Shown: positions 19,079 to 29,037 of the stretch, piece after piece
How positions within the stretch are numbered: the stretch's first letter is position 1
Layout of the letters: each line of letters starts with the position of its first letter
NCBI GenBank assembly: GCA_002009475.1
Contig: AYTS01000085.1
Location: 55,626-119,625, forward strand
Length of the DNA: 64,000 nucleotides
Direction of reading: 5' to 3'
From: Candidatus Brocadia carolinensis
Lineage (GTDB): Bacteria; Planctomycetota; Brocadiia; Brocadiales; Brocadiaceae
The notes under the pieces: generated by a model
Told to the model about the DNA's origin: nothing
What the model saw: the letters and a program-made list of their open reading frames with translations, nothing else
Database searches by the model: none
Program-made: the position numbers and the translations under genes

Positions 19079-19282
19079 TCATATTAAAGATTCCTCTAAA
19101 ATAACAAAATTTCCTTTTTCCGTCAATACAAAAGCCCGTTCGTGAATTGTCTCTGCTTTGCGTAATGATTTGAATTGCGTCTGGTAAAATGGAGTTTTTG
19201 AAATGTCTGAAAACATCGGGTCATAGTATATGAAATTTTTCTTGCGCCGAAGAGGTGTCTTCAGGGTAACGCAGCCAAACAA
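19079..19282 (-). CDS. Small hypothetical ORF (67 aa), possibly a fragment
   Basis: A TTG-started frame with a modest AGGGA upstream. The sequence (YYDPMFSDISKTPFYQTQFK, then ending FVILEESLI) has plausible protein composition but no family I recognise. It lies just upstream of the HEAT-repeat lipoprotein, separated from it by about 48 bases. It could be a small leader gene or the C-terminus of a lost gene. Confidence 0.3.
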   Translation of the reverse strand: MFGCVTLKTPLRRKKNFIYYDPMFSDISKTPFYQTQFKSLRKAETIHERAFVLTEKGNFVILEESLI

Positions 19283-19319
19283 AGGTGATCCCTGTTCGCA
19301 CCTAACTTGAGGTTAAGGA

Positions 19320-19412
19320 ATTTTAATCAACCCATAATCCCCTCCGTTTACGGGGGAGGAAACAGGGGGGGAAGTCGCCCAAGGCCAAATTCAAACGTTA
19401 AGGAATTTCAAT
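19320..19412. repeat. Family C palindromic repeat
   Basis: Copy of the CCCCTCCGTTTACGGGGGAGG palindrome with the downstream GAAGTCGCCCAAGGCC...TTAAGGAATTTCAAT extension that is also seen near 34376. Confidence 0.75.
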
Positions 19413-19464
19413 CTTGTTAACTCATGTAGAGCGACCAGCCTGGTCGCCTTACAATAAGGGCAAC

Positions 19465-20259
19465 CTAATTTGCTCCTTTGTCTTTGTGGGTAAAGGAAAA
19501 AAACCTCTTTTTCAGCAGGCCCGCTATCGTGAAAAAATTTACGTAAAATCGTTCTGCTTGCCTCATATAGTCTTTCTCCAGGGCAACATAGTCTTCCAGC
19601 ATCTTCTGTTTGTCTGAGACAATGCCCTTGAGCGATTCCAGTTCCCCCTTATAAGCCTCAGACCACCGGACGATCATATCCTTTGTTATTTCAACATGAA
19701 ACTGGATGCCATAGATATTCCTGCCGTATTTTAGCGTCTGATTCTGGCAAAGTTCCGAGAAGGCTAATCGCCTCCCGCCATGCGGTATACTGAAGGTGTC
19801 GCCGTGCCATTGAAAAACCTGGAAGACCTCCGGAATGTCTTTAAACAAATCATCCTTTAATCCATGTCCATTCAGGACGATCTTATACCATCCAATCTCT
19901 TTCTCGGGATTTTTTGTCACTCGGGCGCCGGTTGCCTTCGCGATCAGTTGTGCACCCAGACAAATCCCCAGAAAAGGGACTTCCTCTTCAGCAATTCTTT
20001 TGAGCAGAACGTCCTCGTCTCTCAGGAACCGGTATTTCTCCTCTTCGTACACATTCATGGGGCCACCGAGAGAAATAACTGACTGAAAATCCTTTTCCAG
20101 CTTAGGCACTTTATCACCCTGTGAGAGGTCAATAACTTCGTATGGCAGCTTATTATCTTCCAGGAAATCAGCAAGTGTGCCTGGTCCTTCGATATCAATA
20201 TGTTTTATGAATAAAATCACGGTTCTATCCAGAAAAGAATTCAATAAATTTTTTGCCAC
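19465..20259 (-). CDS. Type 1 glutamine amidotransferase (GATase1)
   Basis: A 264-residue class I amidotransferase of the GMP synthase-like group. The nucleophile elbow GICLGAQLIA holds the catalytic Cys, and the His-x-Glu pair is in IQFHVEITKDM. LGGPMNVYEEEKY supplies the oxyanion-hole region. Such stand-alone domains transfer or release ammonia from glutamine for an unidentified acceptor. The C-terminal 60 residues are an extra helical extension. The first start is GTG at 20259 without a ribosome binding site; a GTG at 20220 gives the more family-typical N-terminus VILFIKHIDIEGPGTL. Confidence 0.85.
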   Translation of the reverse strand: MAKNLLNSFLDRTVILFIKHIDIEGPGTLADFLEDNKLPYEVIDLSQGDKVPKLEKDFQSVISLGGPMNVYEEEKYRFLRDEDVLLKRIAEEEVPFLGICLGAQLIAKATGARVTKNPEKEIGWYKIVLNGHGLKDDLFKDIPEVFQVFQWHGDTFSIPHGGRRLAFSELCQNQTLKYGRNIYGIQFHVEITKDMIVRWSEAYKGELESLKGIVSDKQKMLEDYVALEKDYMRQAERFYVNFFTIAGLLKKRFFSFTHKDKGAN

Positions 20260-20349
20260 GCATGCGAAAGTTTAAATATACCGAAGTTAAAGAGTGAATA
20301 CAAGTTAAAAGTTACAAGCAGATCGTTCTTTCGCAGGTAAATACAGGAG

Positions 20350-20412
20350 CTTCAATTCCCCCCCCTCAACAATCCCCCCCGTTTACGGGGGAAACAGGGG
20401 GGGAAGTCGTAA
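20350..20412. repeat. Family C palindromic repeat
   Basis: Another copy of the CCCCCCGTTTACGGGGG palindrome between convergent-side features, downstream of glgX. Confidence 0.75.
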
Positions 20413-20433
20413 AAGGTCTAAGGTAACCTCCAT

Positions 20434-22518
20434 TTAACTCCCGGACAAATCTCTCCACAGGACGATCACAGAGCGTGGTGCAGCCCGATAGGAATGATCA
20501 GGAACCGGCGGTGATGCCTGCCATTCGGAGATGTCATTTGGGGAATCGAGGGCAGTGTCGATCCACCGGCACCAGGGGTTTTTCCCCCCGTCCTCTGCCT
20601 GCGGCAGTTCGAAGTCGAGCGGTTCCCAGTATGCGTTCATGATTACGTGGAGGAGCAGCCTTTCTTTTTTCATCTCTGCACTGAATGCTACGCTGTGCGA
20701 ATGTTCACTCCAGTCCGGCTGTCCAAGTTTTGTGCCGTGCCAGGACTTATTTGCCTCACTGATCAACTGGTTCAGGCTTAAGCGCCGTTGTTCATGTTCC
20801 ACGTCCCGCAGGCGCCTTCGTGCAATAAGCAGTTTCGCAAACCGGTGCAGATCGGCATGTTTTGTGACCAGCGTCCAGTCAAACCAGCCAATATCATTGT
20901 CCTGACAATAGGCGTTATTATTGCCGTTCTGGGTGCGCCGTACTTCGTCTCCCATGAGAATCATGGGCACTCCGAGCGATATTAACGTGACGGTCAAAAA
21001 GTTTTTTGCCTGCCGGTTTCGCAGTTGTTTCACCACCGGATCATCCGTCGGCCCCTCGGCGCCGCAGTTCCAGCTGAGATTATCGTTTGAGCCGTCACGA
21101 TTGTCTTCGCCGTTGGCTTCATTATGTTTGCTGTCATAGGAAACGAGATCATTGAGCGTAAAACCATCGTGACAGGTCACAAAGTTGATGCTTTGCTCCG
21201 CCTCGCGGTTCTCATGACCATATATCTGGGGGCTTCCCACCAGCCGGTCAGCAAAGCGTGACAGGGAGCCATCCTCGCCGCGGAAGAAGCTGCGAACATC
21301 GTCGCGAAATCGTCCATTCCACTCTTTCCAACTATCTCCGACAAAACTGCCCACCTGATACAGTCCGGCGGCATCCCATGCCTCGGCGATGATCTTTGTG
21401 CCTGCAAGAACCGGATCAGACTCAATATCCCAGAGTACCGGCGGGTTTGACATCAGGGCGCCTGATGCGTCCCGTGCAAGGATCGATGCAAGGTCGAATC
21501 GGAAACCGTCTACGTGCATCTCCTCGACCCAATAACGGAGACTATCCACAATCATGCGGCGCACAACAGGATGATTCGCCTTGAGGGTGTTTCCCGTGCC
21601 GCTGTAGTTGGCGTAGTACGTGCGATCCTGTTCGAGGATGTAGTATACGCTGTTGTCCAACCCGCGAAAACTCAGCGTTGGCCCGGCATGGTTGCCCTCG
21701 GCGGTGTGGTTGAACACGACATCAAGAATGACTTCGATGTCCGCCCGGTGCAGCGCCTTGACCATATCGCGAAATTCATCCGCCGGACCAAGCGGATCCC
21801 GGCGCGAACTGTAGGCCTGATGCGGTGCAAAGAACGATATTGGCGCATAGCCCCAGTAGTTGACAAGTCCCGGCGGACAATCCTGTGCATCGTACTGGAA
21901 AACCGGGAGTAATTCGACCGCAGTAACACCGAGTTCCTGCAGATACGGAATCTTCTCAATCAAACCGGCGTAAGTGCCTCGTGTCTTTTCGGGGAGACCT
22001 GAACTGGGATGTCGGGTAAAGCCCCGCACATGCATTTCGTAAATAATCGTACGCGCGGATGGCTGTTTCGGCGGGACGTCTCCCTGCCAATCATACTTTC
22101 CGGTATCCACCACCACACTTTTCATTGCCACAGCGGCATTGTCTCCTGCTTTGCCGGCAGCTTCCCGGCTGTAATTCATGGGAACAACAACACCGCGGCC
22201 ATAGGGATCGAGAAGAACTTTTGCTGGATCAAACCTCATCCCCTTGTCAGGCTCATACGGTCCGCGTGCCCGATAGCCGTAAAGTTGTCCCTCCCGAACA
22301 CCAGACACAAAGACATGCCAGTAATGATAGGTGTGGCCGGACCAGGGATCAAAAGGATCAATTTGGATAATGCGGGACGGCTTTTTGTCATCTTCGCGGT
22401 CAAAGAACACCAATTCCATGCCGGTAGCATTACGGGAATAAACGCTGAAGTTTACGCCGTTCTCGCGAACGGTTGCGCCGAGCGGCGAGCTTCGGCTCTT
22501 GCTATCAACGGGTGTCAT
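20434..22518 (-). CDS. glgX: Glycogen debranching enzyme (isoamylase type)
   Basis: A 694-residue GH13 enzyme that hydrolyses alpha-1,6 branches of glycogen. An N-terminal CBM48-like domain (GATVRENGVNFSVYSRNATG) precedes the TIM barrel. Catalytic residues appear in GFRFDLASI (nucleophile Asp), KIIAEAWDAAG (acid/base Glu) and TCHDGFTLNDL (third Asp). The start at 22518 is chosen because GAAAGGAG precedes this ATG; an in-frame ATG 17 codons upstream lacks one. It is divergent from the histidine phosphatase and glgP block and belongs functionally with glgP. Confidence 0.95.
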   Translation of the reverse strand: MTPVDSKSRSSPLGATVRENGVNFSVYSRNATGMELVFFDREDDKKPSRIIQIDPFDPWSGHTYHYWHVFVSGVREGQLYGYRARGPYEPDKGMRFDPAKVLLDPYGRGVVVPMNYSREAAGKAGDNAAVAMKSVVVDTGKYDWQGDVPPKQPSARTIIYEMHVRGFTRHPSSGLPEKTRGTYAGLIEKIPYLQELGVTAVELLPVFQYDAQDCPPGLVNYWGYAPISFFAPHQAYSSRRDPLGPADEFRDMVKALHRADIEVILDVVFNHTAEGNHAGPTLSFRGLDNSVYYILEQDRTYYANYSGTGNTLKANHPVVRRMIVDSLRYWVEEMHVDGFRFDLASILARDASGALMSNPPVLWDIESDPVLAGTKIIAEAWDAAGLYQVGSFVGDSWKEWNGRFRDDVRSFFRGEDGSLSRFADRLVGSPQIYGHENREAEQSINFVTCHDGFTLNDLVSYDSKHNEANGEDNRDGSNDNLSWNCGAEGPTDDPVVKQLRNRQAKNFLTVTLISLGVPMILMGDEVRRTQNGNNNAYCQDNDIGWFDWTLVTKHADLHRFAKLLIARRRLRDVEHEQRRLSLNQLISEANKSWHGTKLGQPDWSEHSHSVAFSAEMKKERLLLHVIMNAYWEPLDFELPQAEDGGKNPWCRWIDTALDSPNDISEWQASPPVPDHSYRAAPRSVIVLWRDLSGS

Positions 22519-22569
22519 CTGTTCTCCTTTCTCCAGGGTGTCATGGTTATTGAGAATTGTATGTGTCAA

Positions 22570-22985
22570 AAAGCATGGGGAAAACCTTCATTCTAACAAA
22601 CCAATCCTTGTTATTATATAAGTTTCAATATCGATTGCAAATACGATTTGTCGTAGCATTTGTTATGGGAATACAACTTTAATCGGGTAAAAACTTTTTT
22701 CCCCGTTCCCCGTTTCCACGAGGACGAGTTTCACGAGGACATGTTTTTGTAAGTTTTTTCACAACCCACTTTACCTCTTAGCAGGAGGTGCCGTTTGTTT
22801 AAGGATAAAGATTGCTTCGTGGAGTGTACCCTGAGCAACGCGAATGTGCTCGCAAAGGACAACGCACCATATGTTATCAAAGGCATAGCCAGTGTCCTTG
22901 CAAGGAGTCTTTCCCGAATCAATCTCTCGTTTTTACAACGGAGCATTCGTTGTAGCTTTGCTGAGTTAGGTATGCACTGTTACTT
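22570..22985. other. Repeat-rich spacer without a convincing gene
   Basis: Divergent spacer upstream of glgX. It contains degenerate palindromes of the TTGCTTCGTGGAG...GCTCGCAAAGGA type and only short unsupported frames. Confidence 0.45.
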
Positions 22986-22990
22986 TTTGC

Positions 22991-23019
22991 TTGACAGAAA
23001 TTGGCTGTAATGGTAGGTT
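22991..23019 (+). promoter_or_regulatory. Sigma-70-type promoter of the first riboswitch
   Basis: TTGACA, a 17-base spacer and TAGGTT. It lies about 35 bases before the riboswitch aptamer, in the same geometry as the promoter before the Cmr riboswitch. Confidence 0.6.
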
Positions 23020-23051
23020 ACAACGACATATAAATACACAAAGTTTAAAAT

Positions 23052-23172
23052 ATTCCGATAAAGGTAAACCCTGAGTGATTAGGGGGCGCAAAGTAATAGG
23101 GTCTTGCTAAACCGTTGAAGCATTTTAAACAACTGAAGCGGTTTTTTTCAAAAGACAGCCTTACTGCCAAAG
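23052..23172 (+). promoter_or_regulatory. Cyclic-di-GMP-I (GEMM-I) riboswitch aptamer
   Basis: Key conserved elements are present in order: CGATAAAGGTAAACC, a hairpin CCTGA-GTGA-TTAGG capped by a GNRA tetraloop, GGCGCAAAGTAATAGGGTC, a second variable arm closed by GTCTT/AAGAC, and ACAGCCTTACTGCCAAAG. GTAA pairs with TTAC where the consensus has other pairs, i.e. a compensatory change. The G that discriminates c-di-GMP from cGAMP-type variants appears to be kept. The histidine phosphatase gene begins about 150 bases downstream. Confidence 0.82.
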
Positions 23173-23209
23173 ATGTTTTCTGCACATATCTTTCGTAGTA
23201 AGGTTTTTT
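23159..23209 (+). terminator. Riboswitch expression-platform terminator
   Basis: CCTTACT (23159-23165) pairs with AGTAAGG (23197-23203), followed by TTTTTTG. Its 5' strand is the same TTAC segment used in the aptamer, so ligand binding should prevent the terminator, an ON switch by inference. Confidence 0.75.
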
Positions 23210-23217
23210 GTTTTATT

Positions 23218-23250
23218 AACCCTGTCAGGGTTTTAAACCCTGACAGGGTT
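23218..23250. repeat. Family B palindrome (AACCCTGTCAGGGTT type)
   Basis: A 33-base inverted repeat whose arms are AACCCTGTCAGGGTT and its imperfect complement. Further copies lie at 35077, 39771 and 45925. Confidence 0.85.
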
Positions 23251-23324
23251 GAGTTACGCGAATTTGTGCTTCGGATTTTGTATTTTCCGACTCGTTCAAG
23301 TCTGGATGAAAGGAATAGTAAATT

Positions 23325-23924
23325 ATGAGTGAAAAGCTTCCGGTCATTTATCTTGCGCGACATGGTGACACGGCCTGGAGCCTGACGGGGCAGTATACGG
23401 GTCTTACCGATTTGCCGTTGACTGAACGAGGCGAGCGGAATGCGAGCCGGCTTAGGGAACGTCTGAAAGGTATCGCTTTTGCCAAGGTGTTTACCAGTCC
23501 GTTGCAACGGGCTGTGCGGACATGTGAACTGGCCGGTTTCGGGGCTGTGGCGGAGACCGATCCGGACCTTGTCGAATGGGACTATGGGGTATACGAAGGC
23601 CGCCTCTCCCGTGACGTACATGCCCAACACCCGGACTGGCAGCTCTTCCGTGACGGCTGTCCCGGAGGAGAATCACCGGCTCAGGTCTCAGCGCGGGCTG
23701 ATCGGGTGGTAGGCAGGGTGCGTAAGGTTAACGGGAATGTGCTGATTTTTTCGAGCGGGCACTTTATCAGGGTCCTTACGGTCCGATGGCTTGGACTTGA
23801 GCCATCGGTTTCCTGCGCGAATTTCATGCTCAGCACCGCGAGCGTGAGCGCACTGAGTTATAAACATGATCTTTCACATCCGGTGATACAGTTGTGGAAT
23901 GATGATCATCACGTTGGTGAGTAA
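23325..23924 (+). CDS. Histidine phosphatase family protein (phosphoglycerate mutase-like)
   Basis: A 199-residue branch 1 histidine phosphatase. The catalytic RHG motif is in YLARHGDTAW (about residue 12), a second conserved arginine in TSPLQRAVRTCE, the acid in DLVEWDYGVYEGR and the second catalytic His in IFSSGHFIRVL. This fits GpmB/CobC-like phosphatases and also cofactor-dependent mutases; it is shorter than GpmA (about 230-250), so a phosphatase role is likelier than true mutase activity. AAAGGAA precedes the ATG. It is downstream of a predicted c-di-GMP riboswitch and upstream of glgP, pgi and fba. Confidence 0.85.
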   Translation: MSEKLPVIYLARHGDTAWSLTGQYTGLTDLPLTERGERNASRLRERLKGIAFAKVFTSPLQRAVRTCELAGFGAVAETDPDLVEWDYGVYEGRLSRDVHAQHPDWQLFRDGCPGGESPAQVSARADRVVGRVRKVNGNVLIFSSGHFIRVLTVRWLGLEPSVSCANFMLSTASVSALSYKHDLSHPVIQLWNDDHHVGE

Positions 23925-24127
23925 TAGATTCGGGGTAAAAAAGCAGATATACTCAAGGGGTTCACCAGGTTGTGATTTGATTTATGGACTTGATCCATAG
24001 CCACCACAATCTAACGACAGACGGGTAGCACGGACAAGCTGTGCTTGTCCGTGTGTTTGTAATACGGCTCAATGCTTTGTACTTGCAACGGTTTGACTTA
24101 CTATTGTCTATCCAAGTTTCAAAATAA
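23925..24127. other. Spacer with a short hairpin
   Basis: It contains a CACGGACAAG...CTTGTCCGTG hairpin near 24032-24055; a related GCACGGACAAA...TTTGTCCGTGC hairpin follows the MITE near 24315-24342. No gene is visible. Confidence 0.45.
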
Positions 24128-24276
24128 GTAACAATTTAGTTTTTTGAAAAAGTAGGGGCGAAGCATTTGCCCGCTTGGGTATGGACATGTTTGTGCCAAT
24201 TACAGCAAATGCTTCGCCCCTACACGGTATGGTAAACATCGCTATTATTGGGATTTTCAAAAAACTAAATTGTTAC
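24128..24276. mobile_element. MITE-like element, 149 bp
   Basis: Perfect 23-base terminal inverted repeats (GTAACAATTTAGTTTTTTGA... at 24128 and its complement ending at 24276) enclose an inner palindrome of GTAGGGGCGAAGCATTTGC. It encodes nothing. A second copy in opposite orientation is at 36791-36936 and a core-only copy at 47148-47219. No transposase with matching ends is in the window. Confidence 0.75.
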
Positions 24277-24410
24277 CAAAATAAATATTTTGTAAACCAT
24301 GTCGTACAAGTTCAGCACGGACAAACGGAGTTTGTCCGTGCCACCCTGTTATCAAGGTAAAATTCATATAGCAGGAGCATCTTAAGGATAACTTCAGAAA
24401 GGATATTGAG

Positions 24411-26933
24411 ATGAGCGCAAAAAATAAGGCAAAGTCCACTGCGGCTCCGGCGGGGCAGGCTGCCAAACCGGAACTCCTCAAACAATATGGGTGCGGTCCT
24501 ATTCAATTTTCAGGTACTGACAATGCATTTTATGAGAGGCACCTTATCTTTGATAACATCAGGGATGTGAAAACTGCCGGTGCACGGCAGCAATTTGAGG
24601 CATTTGCCCGTTCGGTGCGGGATATCCTTTCACAGCGATGGATCAGCACGAAGGATACGTATGATCGTGTGAATCCGAAACGCATCTATTATCTTTCCAT
24701 GGAGTTTCTTATTGGCCGTTCTCTGGCCAACAATGTTACGAATCTCCTGCTCAGTGATCTTGTCAAACAAACCGTTGAGCAGAAGCATATTGATTTGCCA
24801 GGGCTACTCGAACAGGAACCTGATGCAGGCCTGGGGAATGGAGGTCTTGGGCGTCTGGCAGCGTGTTTCCTTGATTCGATGGCCACGATGCAACTGCCAG
24901 GTATGGGTTACGGCCTTCGTTATGAGTATGGCATCTTCAGGCAGTCTCTTAAGGATGGCTGGCAGAACGAACAGCCGGACAACTGGCTTCGCTGGCCCGA
25001 TCCATGGGAAGTCGCCAGGTTGCAGGATATGGTTGAGGTCAAGCTGAACTGTTCATTTGAAATATGCGGCGGTTCGCTACGTGCGATCCCTGGTCAGTCT
25101 TCCCGTCTGTTTGGAATTCCGTTCGACCGCCCCGTGGTAGGGTATGGCGGCAAGACGATCAATACGCTACGGCTCTGGGCCGCTGCCGCCCCGGATTATT
25201 TTGATTTTCAAAGATTTAGCAGCGGTGACTTTGTCGGCGCTTTGGCTGAGACGCTGACGGCAGAATCCCTTACACGGGTGCTCTATCCCGACGACACCAC
25301 GAGTATGGGACAGGGTTTGCGCTTTATCCAGGAGTACTTTCTTGTTGCCTGCTCGCTGGCAGATATTGTGCGCCGGTTCCAGCGCAGCAATGCCGATTGG
25401 AATACGCTTCCCGAGAAAATCGCCCTGCAGCTCAACGACACACACCCATCGATGGCAGTGCCTGAACTGATGCGCATCCTGCTTGATGAAGCGCATCTCG
25501 GATGGGATCAGGCGTGGAATATCACACAAAAGACCTTGGCGTATACGAACCACACACTGTTGCCGGAAGCCCTTGAAAAATGGCCGCTTGCGTGGTTTGA
25601 AAGGATGTTCCCGCGCCTGCTGGAAATCATCCTTGAAATCAATCGCCGCCTGCTCGATGATGTTCGCGCCCGATTTGTTGGCGATGAGGGATGTGTTGCC
25701 CGCATGAGCATCGTGGAGGAAGGCGCCGTGCGCAAAATTCGCATGGCCAATCTGGCCATAGCCGGTTCGCATAGCACCAACGGTGTGGCCGCGATTCATT
25801 CCGAGCTTTTACGCACGATGACGGTCAGGGATTTTGCCGAAATGTTTCCGGAGCGTTTCAATAACAAAACCAACGGTGTTACGCCGCGCCGGTGGCTGTT
25901 GCTGGCGAATCCGGCGCTATCCAATACCATTACCGGGGCTATCGGCAACGGGTGGATCACTACCCTTGATCAACTGACCAAACTAAGACCGCTTGCGGAC
26001 GATAAGGGTTTCCGTGATGCCTTCCTCAAGGCAAAACGTGCAGCCAAGGTGCGCTTTACCGACTGGCTCAAATCGAGCCATGGACAGACGGTGGACCCGG
26101 ACAGCATCTTTGACTGTCAGGTAAAGCGTATTCACGAATATAAACGGCAATTGCTCAATGCGCTGCGCATTGTGGTGCTTTACAACCGTTTACGCGCAAA
26201 TCCGGGGCTGGATATGCAACCGCGAACGTTCTTCTTCGCCGGCAAAGCGGCGCCTGCCTACCACCTGGCAAAGGTCATTATCAAATTCATCAACAACCTT
26301 GCTGGCACCATCGATGGCGACCCAGCGGTGCGCGGGCGGCTTAAAGTCCTGTTCCTGCCGGACTATTGCGTTTCACTTGCGGAGCGACTCATACCTGCCA
26401 GTGACGTCTCCAACCAAATCTCGACGGCAGGCTATGAAGCCAGCGGCACGAGCAACATGAAATTCATGATGAACGGTGCACTGACCATCGGCACGCGTGA
26501 CGGCGCAACGATTGAAATGGCTGAGGAAGCGGGCGAGGAAAACTTTTTCCTGTTTGGACTGACTGCCCAGCAGGTAGCCGACAGCCGCGGTTGGTATAAT
26601 CCGCACTGGCATTATGATAATGATGCAGAGACGCGCGCGGCACTGGATTTGATTTTCTCTGGCCATTTCAGCCAATACGAACCGGGCATTTTTGCGCCGC
26701 TGCTTGACACTCTGTTGACCCGCGGCGACCATTATATGCATCTGGCCGACCTCAAGGCGTATCTCGATGCAGATCAGCGGCTGTGTGACTTATATGCCAA
26801 CCCGCAGGAATGGGCACGCAAGGCAATTCTGAATGTGGCAGGTTCCGGAAAATTTTCAAGTGACCGCACAATCGCAGAGTATGCCGCCGATATCTGGAAG
26901 GCAAAGCCGTGCCCGGTATTATGCCCGGTATAA
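24411..26933 (+). CDS. glgP: Glycogen phosphorylase
   Basis: An 840-residue glycogen/maltodextrin phosphorylase, the full family length, releasing glucose-1-phosphate from storage glucan. The N-terminal catalytic region has YYLSMEFLIGRSLANN and GNGGLGRLAACFLDS. The pyridoxal-phosphate lysine sits in GTSNMKFMMNGALTIGT at about residue 683. RIHEYKRQLLN and QISTAGYEASG complete the active site. AAGGA precedes the ATG. It lies between the histidine phosphatase and pgi, all on the plus strand, giving a short path from glycogen to fructose-6-phosphate together with glgX. Confidence 0.96.
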   Translation: MSAKNKAKSTAAPAGQAAKPELLKQYGCGPIQFSGTDNAFYERHLIFDNIRDVKTAGARQQFEAFARSVRDILSQRWISTKDTYDRVNPKRIYYLSMEFLIGRSLANNVTNLLLSDLVKQTVEQKHIDLPGLLEQEPDAGLGNGGLGRLAACFLDSMATMQLPGMGYGLRYEYGIFRQSLKDGWQNEQPDNWLRWPDPWEVARLQDMVEVKLNCSFEICGGSLRAIPGQSSRLFGIPFDRPVVGYGGKTINTLRLWAAAAPDYFDFQRFSSGDFVGALAETLTAESLTRVLYPDDTTSMGQGLRFIQEYFLVACSLADIVRRFQRSNADWNTLPEKIALQLNDTHPSMAVPELMRILLDEAHLGWDQAWNITQKTLAYTNHTLLPEALEKWPLAWFERMFPRLLEIILEINRRLLDDVRARFVGDEGCVARMSIVEEGAVRKIRMANLAIAGSHSTNGVAAIHSELLRTMTVRDFAEMFPERFNNKTNGVTPRRWLLLANPALSNTITGAIGNGWITTLDQLTKLRPLADDKGFRDAFLKAKRAAKVRFTDWLKSSHGQTVDPDSIFDCQVKRIHEYKRQLLNALRIVVLYNRLRANPGLDMQPRTFFFAGKAAPAYHLAKVIIKFINNLAGTIDGDPAVRGRLKVLFLPDYCVSLAERLIPASDVSNQISTAGYEASGTSNMKFMMNGALTIGTRDGATIEMAEEAGEENFFLFGLTAQQVADSRGWYNPHWHYDNDAETRAALDLIFSGHFSQYEPGIFAPLLDTLLTRGDHYMHLADLKAYLDADQRLCDLYANPQEWARKAILNVAGSGKFSSDRTIAEYAADIWKAKPCPVLCPV

Positions 26934-27087
26934 AGAAGCAGTAATAATTCGTGAGCAGAAATATCAAAGAAAAAGGGATTTGAAGGAATGAGGAATGAGG
27001 AATTATGAATGAACAATTATATGGAAAAACACCAATTGATAATTGCTCATTGCTTTTTTGGCCTGATGACAGAGGAGGAGGAGGAGG

Positions 27088-28734
27088 ATGATGAACATGA
27101 CAACATCCATAAAACCGCTCACAAAACGTGCGGCCTGGAAGGCCCTTGAGGCGCACAGCAAGACAATACAATCACTGCATCTTCGCACGCTTTTCGCCGA
27201 TGACCCAAAACGCGGCGAGCGTATGACCGCCGAGGCAGCAGGCATTTATCTGGATTATTCGAAAAATCGCATTACCGATGAAACGCTCAAACTCCTCGTT
27301 CAATTGGCTGAGGAATCCGGCCTGCGGGAGCGAATTGACGCCATGTTTCGTGGTGAGAAGATAAATATCACGGAGAACCGGGCGGTTTTGCACGTAGCGT
27401 TGCGGGCCCCGCGAGGGGCGTCCATTCCCGTAGATGGCAATAATGTGATACCTCAGGTACACGCTGTCCTCGACAAGATGTCCGACTTTACCAACCGCGT
27501 CCGGCAAGGCACGTGGAAGGGCCATACGGGCAAACCCATACGCAACATCGTCAATATCGGCATCGGCGGCTCTGACCTTGGACCGGTAATGGCCTATGAG
27601 GCGCTCAAATATTACAGTGACCGCCGTATGACGTTCCGGTTTGTTTCAAACATCGACGGCACTGATTTCGCGGAAGCGGTTCAGGATCTCAATCCAGAAG
27701 AGACGCTTTGTATCGTCTCTTCAAAAACTTTTACCACCTTAGAGACCATGACGAATGCACGCACCGCCCGTGCGTGGCTGCTGAAGGGGCTTGGTGGCAA
27801 TGAAAAGTCCGTAGCAAAACACTTTGTTGCGGTGTCGACGAACGAAGCTGAAGTGGCGAAGTTTGGCATCGATACCGCAAATATGTTCGGATTCTGGGAT
27901 TGGATCGGCGGTCGGTATTCGATGGACTCCGCAATCGGGCTTTCGACAATGCTTGCCATCGGTCCGGACAACTTCAGGGCGATGCTGAACGGATTTCACC
28001 AAATGGATGAGCACTTTCGCACCACTTCGTTTGACCGTAACCTGCCGGTGCTCATGGCCCTGCTGACCATCTGGTATACCGGTTTTTTTGGTGTTCACAC
28101 TATCGCAGTTTTGCCCTACGAGCAGTATCTCAAGCGTTTTCCGGCATATCTTCAGCAATTGACTATGGAAAGCAATGGCAAATATATTACGCTTGACGGA
28201 ATGAAGGTTGACTATCAGACCAGCCCTGTCTACTGGGGCGAACCGGGCACCAACGGCCAGCACTCTTTCTATCAGTTGATTCATCAGGGGACACGACTCA
28301 TTCCCTGTGATTTTATAGCATTCGGTGCATCGCTCAACCCTCTTGGCCGCCATCACGATATCCTGATAGCAAATGTCTTTGCCCAGGCCGAGGCGCTGGC
28401 CTTCGGCAAGACGGCGGAACAGGTAAAGGCGGAGGGAACACCGGACTGGCTCGTGCCACACCGTGTTTTTGAGGGCAATCGTCCGTCAAATCTCATCATG
28501 GCAGACCGGCTTACACCTGAAATACTTGGCAAACTCGTTGCCCTCTATGAGCATTGTGTATTCACCCAGGGTGTTATCTGGAAGATTGACTCGTTCGACC
28601 AGTGGGGTGTTGAACTGGGCAAAGTGCTGGCTCAGCGCATCGTCTCAGAACTTGAGAGCAAAGGTGAGCCTGAGCTTGCGCATGATAGTTCGACAAATCA
28701 TTTGATACGCCGCTATCGCAGGGGCAAATCATGA
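27088..28734 (+). CDS. pgi: Glucose-6-phosphate isomerase
   Basis: A 548-residue isomerase converting glucose-6-phosphate to fructose-6-phosphate, the standard bacterial length. Both SIS halves are present: [17 protein letters not shown] and [14 protein letters not shown] in the first, [19 protein letters not shown] (catalytic His region) later, and the C-terminal signature [17 protein letters not shown] very strong purine-rich ribosome binding site (GAGGAGGAGGAGG) precedes the ATG. It follows glgP by about 150 bases. Confidence 0.97.
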   Translation: MMNMTTSIKPLTKRAAWKALEAHSKTIQSLHLRTLFADDPKRGERMTAEAAGIYLDYSKNRITDETLKLLVQLAEESGLRERIDAMFRGEKINITENRAVLHVALRAPRGASIPVDGNNVIPQVHAVLDKMSDFTNRVRQGTWKGHTGKPIRNIVNIGIGGSDLGPVMAYEALKYYSDRRMTFRFVSNIDGTDFAEAVQDLNPEETLCIVSSKTFTTLETMTNARTARAWLLKGLGGNEKSVAKHFVAVSTNEAEVAKFGIDTANMFGFWDWIGGRYSMDSAIGLSTMLAIGPDNFRAMLNGFHQMDEHFRTTSFDRNLPVLMALLTIWYTGFFGVHTIAVLPYEQYLKRFPAYLQQLTMESNGKYITLDGMKVDYQTSPVYWGEPGTNGQHSFYQLIHQGTRLIPCDFIAFGASLNPLGRHHDILIANVFAQAEALAFGKTAEQVKAEGTPDWLVPHRVFEGNRPSNLIMADRLTPEILGKLVALYEHCVFTQGVIWKIDSFDQWGVELGKVLAQRIVSELESKGEPELAHDSSTNHLIRRYRRGKS

Positions 28735-29030
28735 ACCGTCGCAAGAAGGATGGAATGTCGGCATTTGGCGGTGGAGATCCACCCCCTAACCCCCGCCAGC
28801 GGGGGACACATCCGCGCTACGCATTCTGATTTATTCGAGGGTAGGGGGGTGGTTGTATACGTTGTCGTCGTCTATGAAAAAGCATGTCATTGCGAGCGAC
28901 AGCAAAGCCGCAACGAAATCCCCCTTATCGGTAGGGCAAGCGTCCCCGCCTGTCATCATGAGGTCAACCGGGACGGTTGACCTACCTCATAGGAGAAGGG
29001 GGGTTGTAAAAAAAATTTGCCAAAAAGAAA
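28735..29030. other. Repeat-rich spacer between pgi and fba
   Basis: Holds CCCCCGCCAGCGGGGG-type and family D fragments (CATGTCATTGCGAGCGAC near 28883). No credible gene. Confidence 0.5.
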
Positions 29031-29037
29031 GATTTCA

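Noticed and set aside
22731..22946. Small frames between glgX and the first riboswitch
   Set aside because: Composed of degenerate repeats and lacking ribosome binding sites.
23218..23250. Family B palindrome as the terminator of the riboswitch
   Set aside because: No T-run follows it, and a better terminator lies immediately upstream at 23159-23209.
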